NCBI GenBank assembly: GCA_028641055.1 | Contig: CM054058.1 | Coordinates: forward strand, 500,109,919 to 500,173,918 | Length of the DNA stretch: 64,000 bases | Source: Alopecurus myosuroides | Lineage: Eukaryota > Streptophyta > Magnoliopsida > Poales > Poaceae | Direction: 5' to 3' | Shown: positions 57,869 through 64,000 of the stretch, in pieces | How positions within the stretch are numbered: the stretch's first letter is position 1 | How the letters are laid out: every line of letters starts with the position of its first letter | Notes under the pieces: model-generated | Databases searched by the model: none | Seen by the model: only the letters and a program-made list of their open reading frames with translations | What the model was told of the DNA's origin: nothing | Position numbers and translations under genes: made by a program

Positions 57869-57875
57869 TATAAAA
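57869..57875 (+). promoter_or_regulatory. TATA box of the pararetroviral promoter
   Basis: TATAAAA in CCCGGCTATAAAAGGAG. The leader to the primer site would be about 745 nt, in the usual range. The same promoter occurs inverted at 61023-61029. Confidence 0.8.
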
Positions 57876-58644
57876 GGAGACTCCCGCAGCGAAGCAACAC
57901 ACACAAGCATTCATCCACCAGCAGAGCAGAGAGCCAGTGCGACTCAGCCAGCAAACTCGCTACTCAGTAGTAGTAGTAGTACCACCTTCCCTCCACTGTA
58001 ATATAATCCACTGAAATAAGGAGTTGTACGAGTGCAGCCAGCTGTAAGATAATTTCCACCGTCCCTGTGTAAACCCTTCGGGGGTTCCCGAAAGGGAAAG
58101 CTGTATGGAATTTATATTGTGGAAATGAAGTAGTTCTGTCTTTCTCTTGGTCTTTTTAAGCATGTTTATACGGGTTGGGTTCTTATGCTAGGGATCCTAT
58201 AGGAGAAACCTATGCGTGTAGTTCTCTGTTGAGCCGTTTGGCGCGTAAACGAGAACCTTGTATCCGTAGAGAAGTGTTCCCTCTGGGTGGAACTGCCTGG
58301 GAAGACTATAAGTAAAACACCCCATATAAACCTGTTTAAAAACATCAAGAGAAATAAACTTAGCTACTCCTGAAGCAATATAATTAGACATACGGTGAGT
58401 ACTGAGTATGACTTTTACACCACTGCGAACGCCGTCGGTAGCTCGTTGGCCTCGCCAGCCTCTAAAGATCCTGCAAAAGATATTATGTAAGCGATAAATA
58501 TTATAATAATCACGTTTTAAAATTAAATCAGCTTTATATATATTTGATATATTAACTTAAATATATAAAATCATAAAATATCGCTGTATATATTCTGTAA
58601 TAATTTATTTCCTGTCAATAATATTTTTATATATCGTAGATTAT
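57876..58644 (+). other. Pararetroviral leader
   Basis: This is the non-coding leader between TATA and the primer site, with several short upstream ORFs and a hairpin at 58074-58096 (CCCTTCGGG and CCCGAAAGGG around GGTT). A possible poly(A) signal AATAAA lies near 58350. About 330 bases of it (roughly 57990-58318) are missing from the inverted copy. Confidence 0.7.
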
Positions 58645-58656
58645 TGGTATCAGAGC
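58645..58656 (+). promoter_or_regulatory. Viral minus-strand primer binding site (initiator tRNA-Met)
   Basis: TGGTATCAGAGC is the full 12-base site used by Caulimoviridae to start reverse transcription. Confidence 0.93.
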
Positions 58657-59170
58657 TAGTGTTTAATCATAGAAAGCGTTACAGTACCTGAACTTTAGAA
58701 GTTAGCGAAGGTAACGTATAAAAAACTAAAGACCATATTGATATAAGGTGCAGAATAAATTCTTCGGAAGAGCATTTTGGGCTATACCAATCATAGCCAA
58801 CTAAAAACAATAGTTGATTGACATATAATTCCTTTATATCTTGGGGGAAGAGGCAAGACATACTAGACAAAAATTTGAAAGCATATTTCGAGAATATCAA
58901 AAATCTCAGAAAGGTACTCTATGTTGAATAATAAAATTGATCTAGCTTTGCATAAACTAGAAGAAACAAAGTCAAGACAAAATATAGTTTGTAAGAATAA
59001 CGATTACATCAAAGAAGAAGTACTATCCATAGGGACGCATATAAACCAAACCTGAATAAAAGCAAAGAATCATCTTCAAGCCAGAAATAAGGCAAAATCT
59101 GCTAGAAATCAAGGCTTTGGTGCAAGAAATAAAAACCTTGATACTCGCATAATTGCATGTCCGAATATAA
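58657..59170 (+). pseudogene. Pararetroviral ORF1, plus-strand copy, decayed
   Basis: This corresponds to the ORF1 seen open in the inverted copy (60564 leftward). Here it has a stop near 58790, small indels and a further stop after THINQT near 59054. Recognisable phrases are RCRINSSEEHF, TYNSFISWGKRQDILDQKF and MLNNKIDLALHKLEE. The function of ORF1 in tungro- and badnaviruses is poorly known. Confidence 0.7.
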
Positions 59171-59434
59171 TCAAGCATTAAAGAAGTAGAGAAATACCTA
59201 ACACCGGCAGTCGGATTCTCTAATCACGACTCACCAAAGGAAGATTCCAAAATAATAATAAGGCAGAATAATACTATCTTACAATTATTGGTTCAGATTT
59301 TAGAAAAACTAAAGAGTGCACAAAGTAACAAAGATATTGTGTTAGCTTCATCTGGAATAGTAGCATCACCAAGAAATATCGGTTCAAAAAAATGGACATA
59401 TCTAAAAATAGAAGAGACAAAACCCTCCAATTAA
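59171..59434 (+). pseudogene. Pararetroviral ORF2-like fragment
   Basis: An open stretch of about 85 codons with the coiled-coil-like NNTILQLLVQILEKLKSAQ ends at TAA 59432-59434. Position and character fit the small virion-associated ORF2 of badnavirus/tungrovirus, which binds nucleic acid and coat protein. The upstream start is lost in decayed sequence. Confidence 0.5.
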
Positions 59435-60145
59435 TAAGGCAAGATTCGAGACCCCTAACAATAAGGCATAGATTGTCATGCAGCAAATCTGATGATATTG
59501 ATAGTTTGGAAGAAGTTATAATTTGCAGAGTGATCTAGAAAGATACCAAAAGATACTCTAAGAAAAATAAAACCGCAACAAGTATATCACATGGGAATGT
59601 TTGAAAGTAGGAGCGGGTTATATAGAATATCCAGAGAAGTAGAATTAAGTGTGTTGACACATCCCGTAGAACTGAGAATTGTGAGTAAGAACATTGAAAA
59701 TGAGTTAAAATATTGTGGTTATAAATATATTCACCAAGGTATGTATATCATAGGTGTGAAAGGAATGACAAGAAAGAAATTAGGAGCAAAAGTTTTAATA
59801 ACATTATTAGACAAAAGGTGGGGACCAATAGATAAAGCAGCATTAGGATTTATGGAAGGAGACATGAATGAGAATAGATTAATAACTTACATAGCCCCAG
59901 ATTTAATGATGCCTTGTGAAAGAGTTTATTGAAAAAAATGAGTTTTGGATTCCAGTCCAAAGGATATGAAGATTTTAAAGGAACAAACTTGTTGGTAAGT
60001 ATAGAATTCATAGGAAGGCTCTCAAACAAAAGTAGCTCTAGATATAGAGTAAATGTAGACGATGTAATAGAAAGTATGCAGTCAAAAGGCATAAGGTTTA
60101 TGTGTCCTCTTAAGATTAGCTCGGGAGAGAGAGCAGGAGAGGACA
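59392..60145 (+). pseudogene. Pararetroviral polyprotein N-terminus and movement protein, broken and truncated
   Basis: A likely ORF3 start ATG at 59392 overlaps the ORF2 end by about 43 nt. Its frame stops near 59540. The movement domain (30K superfamily) is in the frame 59591-59932, with SVLTHPVELRI, GVKGMTRKKLGAKVLI and the IAPDLMMP core. It continues after a frameshift at 59930 with SIEFIGRLSNKSSSRYRVNV. The domain stops near 60145, where inverted ORF1 begins, so the C-terminal part and the link to the coat protein are missing here. Role in family: cell-to-cell transport through plasmodesmata. Confidence 0.78.
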
Positions 60146-60564
60146 ATTTTATTATTCAACACAGAGTTATTCTTAAGGTTTATATGCTTCCCTATGGATA
60201 GTACTTCTTCTTTGATGTAATCGTTATTCTTACAAACTATATTTTGTCTTGACTTTGCTTCTTCTAGTTTATGCAAAGCTAGATCAATTTTATTATTCAA
60301 CATAGAGTACCTTTCTGAGATTTTTTGATATTCTTGAAATATGCTTTCAAATTTTTGGTCTAGTATGTCTTGCCTCTTCCCCCAAGATATAAAGGAATTA
60401 TATGTCAGATCAACTATTGTATTTAGTTGGCTATGATTGGTATGCCAAAAATGCTCTTCCGAAGAATTTATTCTGCACCTTATATCAGTATGGTCTTTAG
60501 TTTTTATTACTTTACCTTCGCTAACTTCTAAATTCAGGTACTTTAACCTTTCTATGATTAAACA
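60146..60564 (-). pseudogene. Pararetroviral ORF1, inverted copy, open frame without ATG start
   Basis: Starting just behind the primer site (after TAG at 60565-60567), the frame is open through LEVSEGKVIKTKDHTDIRC, QLNTIVDLTYNSFISW and SIFQEYQKISERYSMLNNK. It runs into the join with antisense movement protein and a stop at 60082. The first in-frame ATG is only at 60303, about 87 codons in. In rice tungro bacilliform virus ORF1 is known to start at a non-AUG codon, so a similar start here is plausible. This copy is better preserved than the plus copy. Confidence 0.65.
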
Positions 60565-60567
60565 CTA

Positions 60568-60579
60568 GCTCTGATACCA
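60568..60579 (-). promoter_or_regulatory. Second viral tRNA-Met primer binding site, inverted
   Basis: Exact 12-base TGGTATCAGAGC on minus. Confidence 0.93.
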
Positions 60580-61022
60580 ATAATCTACGGATATATAAAA
60601 TATTATAACAGAAATAAATATTACAAAATATACAGCGATATGTTTATGATTTTATATATTTAAGTTAATATATCAAATATATATAGAGCTGATTTTAATT
60701 TTAAAACGTGGATTATTATAATATTATTGCTTACGTAATATCTTTTCAGGATCTTTAGAGGCTGGCGAGGCCAACGAGCTACCGACGGTGTTCGCAGTGG
60801 TGTAAAAGTCCTACTCAGTACTCACCGTATGTCTAATTATATTGCTTCAGGAGTAGCTAAGTTTATTTCTCTTGATGTTTTTAAACAGGCCTATATGGGG
60901 CTACCGAAGGTGGTACTACTACTACTACTACTGAGCAGCGAGTTTGCTGGCTGAGTCGCACTGGCTCTCTGCTCTGCTGGTGGATGAATGCTTGTGTGTG
61001 TTGCTTCGCTGCGGGAGTCTCC

Positions 61023-61029
61023 TTTTATA
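61023..61029 (-). promoter_or_regulatory. Second viral TATA box, inverted
   Basis: TATAAAA on minus in the same context as 57869-57875. The 24-bp repeats are absent, because the CACTA end replaces them 39 bp upstream. Confidence 0.75.
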
Positions 61030-61067
61030 GCCGGGAGATCAGCCTTCACGAGAGCATACCTTGCTAA

Positions 61068-61224
61068 CACTAGTGGAAACAACCCCTTTCGTCCAGGGGG
61101 GCAGGGGGCATCTGTCCCGGTTGCACCAAAAACCGGGACAAGTGCCATGCATTGGTCCCGGTTTGTGTGCCCGAGGCAGCAGAAACCACCATGGGGCATC
61201 TGTCCCGGTTCGTGGGGAGCCAAT
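61068..61224 (+). mobile_element. CACTA transposon end, truncated
   Basis: It starts CACTAGTGGAAACAAC and continues with CCGGGACAAGTGCCATGC-type subterminal repeats. It aligns with the inverse of 3400-3230, including CCCGAGGCAGCAGAAA, so it belongs to the same family. It is cut after 157 bp by the Gypsy E LTR. Confidence 0.88.
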
Positions 61225-61679
61225 TGATGGGGGGGATGGTAACCCGGTAGGCCAACTCCAAGGTGTGATCCGGCCCAAAGGGTGCTGCACAGGATCCGGC
61301 TAAGAATAAAGAGACTTCTGGAAGGCCCAAAGTGTGTAGGCCTCGTAACCCGGATTGTGGGTTGCGGTAAGGAAAGCTAGGGTTTGTAAGTAAAGTTCGA
61401 GTAGGACTCAAGATGTGCCTTGAAGGGCAAGTTAGGGGTGTACGGGTGCTTTATAAACCGGCCCCTAGGTTTGGTTTGCCAGAGATCCAAGTCATAGTTG
61501 TAACACCTGTTATCGAGTATCCAGCATAATTCATATTGAGATCCGGCGAGTTATTTTCCGGTTCTTAGATTGCTTTCCGCCATGTCTTCCTTCGAGCTAA
61601 ACCCTCTCCCGAATACCTGTGTCGACTTGCCCCAAGATCAGTTACCCCCGGTAACATCTGCCGTGATTATCCCACGACA
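61225..61679 (+). repeat. 5' LTR of Gypsy E
   Basis: TGATGGGGGG...CCCACGACA, 455 bp. A TATA box (TTATAAAC, 61451-61458) lies mid-LTR. The last 120 bp match the LTR ends of B and C, while the first part is more diverged. Confidence 0.9.
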
Positions 61680-64000
61680 GTTGGCGCCCACCGTGGGGCC
61701 TGCGTCCAAAGGTGTTTACATCACGGGAGAAGCTCGGAAGAGCATGGAGAACCTCGTCGTCGGTGATATCTACGATGACCACGAAGGAAAGAAGATGGTG
61801 GACGATTCCGGCTGGGGGCCTGAGTCGGATCGCCTCGAATCTGGATCGGTCGTGACGATCGGCCGAATCAACGTCTTCATCGGCATGGTATGTACCTCTG
61901 GTTCGATTCCTGACAATTTTTCTGATCCTGTATCAGGGGAGGCTGCGTACGCCCAACCCGATAGAGAAGAGTCAGTCGGAACAACATACCAGGCAGAGGA
62001 GCCTATTACACGTTGGGAACAGCCGGAGGAGCCGGCATGGACTCCGCGCGACCCAAGCGATGGAAAGGATGACACTGCATCCATTAAGGACTTGCTGGAA
62101 GATCGGTATGAGAAGGAAAACAGCGAGGAAGAACAATACGAATCTACACCGGGCATCATGCGCCGGGTTGCAGTTTATGCGGCTCCCGCGATCAATCTCA
62201 ATCAAGAAAACGCAGCCGCGGCGCCAGCCGCGGCGGCTCAGGCAGTAGCCCAGCAGCAAGGTACAGTTGACCCGGTCTTGGTCCAGGTCGATGGAGAGTC
62301 GGCATCAGTCACCAGTCGCCCAGCAGACGAGGAGCGACACGCAAATATGTTTGGGTTCCAAGCAAACCGGACACCGGGGGCGGGCCCCTCGAATCCGCGC
62401 CACCCGGCTCTGTTTGATAATAATTTGATCTTGGACCCCACGGTCTTGGCCACAGTTATTACCCCAGAAAACGCAGCAGAGCGCGTAAGAGACCTGGACG
62501 TGGCTCGTCGTGCATTGGAGCAGCAAAGAAGGCAAGTAGAAGCAGAAAGGCAGGGGATGGCCGCGCGGCAGCGCGAATTGGATGACCGAGAGACCCGGCT
62601 CCGGGAGGAAACGACAAGGATGCACCAAAGGCACCGAACTATGCTGCCGGCAACAGGAGGGGTTATTAACCCGACTGCCCTGGTGTTCACGCCTCAAGAT
62701 CAGCCGATTCCACCGGTGAACCAAGGGACCATACCGCGACCGTCAACAGGAGCACAGCCGGTAAACGCGCCAGCCGGGTTACCTTTGCCGCAGACGGGGG
62801 TGACAGCCGGCAATACCATGCCACCACCACCATCACGATTCCACACACCAGCAGGCCATTACAACAATCCCATGGACAACGTGTACGCAGCAACGCTCGC
62901 ATTGAACCAGATTCCTGTAGGAGATTCGCCTCATGCAGAGGGAACCCGACGAGCGATCGATCTGCTACACACCGCGGTAGCACAGCAAGCCAATTATCCG
63001 GATCATAGAAGCGGAATGCATGGGACGCCGTACGTCAGTCAGCAGCAGGGCAATGTCCAAGCAAGTGCGGCACGACGAAGGGAAGAGCAACAGCAAATGC
63101 CGCCTCCACCGCGTATCCAGACAGTACCAGCAGTATCAGCAGCGCAGGCGGTGGTGGACAGTTCCAGGGCCAGAAGAGCCGGGGCCGGGTCTGCAGGGCA
63201 CGAATTGCCGGTGGCGCCGCACCTCGTGGCACCCCCAGCCGGGTCACGTGTCTCCCGAGTAAGACCAGCCCCAACCACCCTGGCGGGACCCAAGTGCCTC
63301 TCGGACGATATCAGAGCAGAACCTTACCCGGAGAAGTTCAAAGAACCGGGGAAAGTAGTAAATTATGAGCCAACAATGGATCCAGAAACGTGGCTGAGCA
63401 GCTACGAGATGGCAATGTCAATTCGCAACGCATCCGAGAATCTCCAAGCCAAATTCATGTACTTAATGATGTCAGAGGGAGCAGCAAAGTTATGGTTCAC
63501 CAATTTACCGGAAAAGTCGATCAAATCGTGGGAGGAACTAAAGACCGCATTTATCAAGCACTTTCATGGGACGTGCAGAAAGTTATTTACTATTGATGAT
63601 TTAGAAAGATGCGTTCAGAAGAAAGGAGAGTCAGCACGCAGCTGGGTACGCCGGGTTATGGAGATACTCCACTCGTCTACAGATATCCAGCCTAAGGACG
63701 CGCTACAAGCTATGGCAAAAACATGTAAGTATGTTCCTTTAGTGCAAAAGCTAACTCGCATGAAATCTAGTAGGAATGCAGCGGAGGTTACGATGGGAGA
63801 GTTAATGGATGCATGCAACAAACACGCTGCAACGGATACCACAGAGGAGGAAGTTGATGACAAGAAAGCAAAAGCAAACACAGGTAACAGTGGGAAAACC
63901 GGCAATGGATCGGCGCCAAACAATAATGGAAATAGCCAGAACAAACGCCCGTTTGAAGGGAATTCCGAGTTTGTAGCCAACACGGAGGCCGGGTCTTCAA
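61582..64000 (+). CDS. Gypsy E gag, open to the window edge, starting inside the LTR
   Basis: From ATG 61582 (in the LTR) the frame is open for more than 800 codons without a stop. It passes through the LTR end and the primer site (RQLAPTVGP). The order is an acidic N-terminal region (WGPESDRLESGSVVTIGRIN), an Ala/Gln-rich stretch, a coiled coil (RVRDLDVARRALEQQRRQVE) and a proline-rich linker. The gag core follows with AKFMYLMMSEGAAKLWF and WVRRVMEILHSSTDI, and the frame runs to the window edge. Other in-frame starts are ATG 61744 and 62347; which one is used is unknown. Gag forms the particle that packages the RNA. The homologous frame in Gypsy C is broken, so E is the best copy here. Confidence 0.9.
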   Translation, partial: MSSFELNPLPNTCVDLPQDQLPPVTSAVIIPRQLAPTVGPASKGVYITGEARKSMENLVVGDIYDDHEGKKMVDDSGWGPESDRLESGSVVTIGRINVFIGMVCTSGSIPDNFSDPVSGEAAYAQPDREESVGTTYQAEEPITRWEQPEEPAWTPRDPSDGKDDTASIKDLLEDRYEKENSEEEQYESTPGIMRRVAVYAAPAINLNQENAAAAPAAAAQAVAQQQGTVDPVLVQVDGESASVTSRPADEERHANMFGFQANRTPGAGPSNPRHPALFDNNLILDPTVLATVITPENAAERVRDLDVARRALEQQRRQVEAERQGMAARQRELDDRETRLREETTRMHQRHRTMLPATGGVINPTALVFTPQDQPIPPVNQGTIPRPSTGAQPVNAPAGLPLPQTGVTAGNTMPPPPSRFHTPAGHYNNPMDNVYAATLALNQIPVGDSPHAEGTRRAIDLLHTAVAQQANYPDHRSGMHGTPYVSQQQGNVQASAARRREEQQQMPPPPRIQTVPAVSAAQAVVDSSRARRAGAGSAGHELPVAPHLVAPPAGSRVSRVRPAPTTLAGPKCLSDDIRAEPYPEKFKEPGKVVNYEPTMDPETWLSSYEMAMSIRNASENLQAKFMYLMMSEGAAKLWFTNLPEKSIKSWEELKTAFIKHFHGTCRKLFTIDDLERCVQKKGESARSWVRRVMEILHSSTDIQPKDALQAMAKTCKYVPLVQKLTRMKSSRNAAEVTMGELMDACNKHAATDTTEEEVDDKKAKANTGNSGKTGNGSAPNNNGNSQNKRPFEGNSEFVANTEAGSS
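61681..61700 (+). promoter_or_regulatory. Primer binding site of Gypsy E
   Basis: TTGGCGCCCACCGTGGGGCC, one base after the LTR; identical in element B. Confidence 0.8.

Larger units (their letters stand above)
52031..61067. mobile_element. Endogenous pararetrovirus (Caulimoviridae, badnavirus/tungrovirus/orendovirus-like), rearranged
   Basis: Left to right this holds coat protein, second Cys-rich motif, protease, RT-RNase H, ORF4, intergenic region with promoter, tRNA-Met primer site, ORF1, ORF2 and movement protein. An inverted second copy of promoter-leader-ORF1 then follows. There is no integrase and there are no LTRs. A circular genome cut between movement and coat protein gives this order. 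Both Cys signatures typical of badnavirus/tungrovirus are present. Several stops and frameshifts break the polyprotein, while RT-RNase H is unbroken. The right side is cut by a CACTA end at 61068. Confidence 0.92.
60146..61067 (-). repeat. Inverted second copy of the viral promoter-leader-ORF1 segment
   Basis: On minus this repeats sequence found on plus from about 57832 to 59040: TATA box, leader start, primer site and ORF1. It lacks about 330 leader bases and ends where a CACTA transposon begins (61068). The inner join to the movement protein lies at about 60146-60180, near a short word (CAATTTTATTATTCAACA) that also occurs in ORF1 at 60286. Confidence 0.9.
61225..64000 (+). mobile_element. 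Gypsy LTR retrotransposon E (relative of B and C), 5' part
   Basis: A 5' LTR (61225-61679), primer site and gag run off the window at the right. It is inserted in the CACTA end, which itself sits in the virus, so it is the youngest layer here. The open gag fits a recent insertion. The target duplication (perhaps CCAAT, 61220-61224) cannot be confirmed. Confidence 0.92.

Noticed and set aside
62238..64000. Minus-strand frames over Gypsy E gag
   Set aside because: Shadows of the plus-strand gag, which stays open to the window edge.
1..64000. tRNA, rRNA or microRNA genes
   Set aside because: I saw no cloverleaf, rRNA core or convincing precursor; tRNA-like words are primer binding sites.

Overview
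The window is plant nuclear DNA from a grass, most likely a large-genome Pooideae species such as a wheat, barley, oat or Lolium relative. I base this on the nested Gypsy, Copia and CACTA elements, a grass-type CYP51 paralogue with one intron, and an endogenous pararetrovirus of the badnavirus/tungrovirus type. I see one convincing intact host gene. Almost everything else is mobile or viral DNA in several nested layers.

Layout. 1-3400: a CACTA transposon on the minus strand with a decayed TNP2-like transposase, inserted into a Tat-type Gypsy element (A). 3401-16384: the 3' part of Gypsy A, with a broken pol on plus, a multi-exon antisense ORF on minus and a 3' LTR. A 4.67-kb solo LTR (9251-13916, TSD GAGGG) sits inside an exon of the antisense ORF. 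16385 to about 18.7 kb: the 5' half of an older Copia element on minus, cut by Gypsy A. 19.0-22.2 kb: the CYP51-family P450 gene on plus. 22358-26126: a Harbinger-like element (TSD TAA) that appears to carry spliced fragments of a host gene. 26.1-30.4 kb: relic exons and a LINE-like tail.

32.3-50.1 kb holds three related Gypsy elements inside one another. D is oldest and internally deleted. C (32914-49956, TSD AGATC) has an intact pol frame and is inserted in the LTR of D. B (34719-38660, TSD CATAG) is short and non-autonomous and is inserted in the antisense ORF of C. 50.1-52.0 kb is AT-rich with local duplications.

52.0-61.07 kb is an endogenous pararetrovirus. It is circularly permuted: coat, protease, RT/RNase H and ORF4 come first, then the promoter, leader and tRNA-Met primer site, then ORF1, ORF2 and the movement protein. 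It ends in an inverted second copy of the promoter-leader-ORF1 segment. ORF4 carries a motif like the caulimovirus viroplasmin domain, which is unexpected beside badnavirus-type double Cys-rich motifs. The two promoters face each other, so read-through RNA could fold into double-stranded RNA. A CACTA end (61068-61224) cuts the virus. A fresh Gypsy element (E, from 61225) with an intact, open gag then runs off the window.

The elements share themes. The antisense ORFs of Gypsy A and C each have their own TATAAATA box. The gag frame starts inside the LTR and reads through the primer binding site in three copies (E, B, C). The CACTA ends at 3400 and 61068 belong to one family. All identifications come from reading the sequence; no database search was run.
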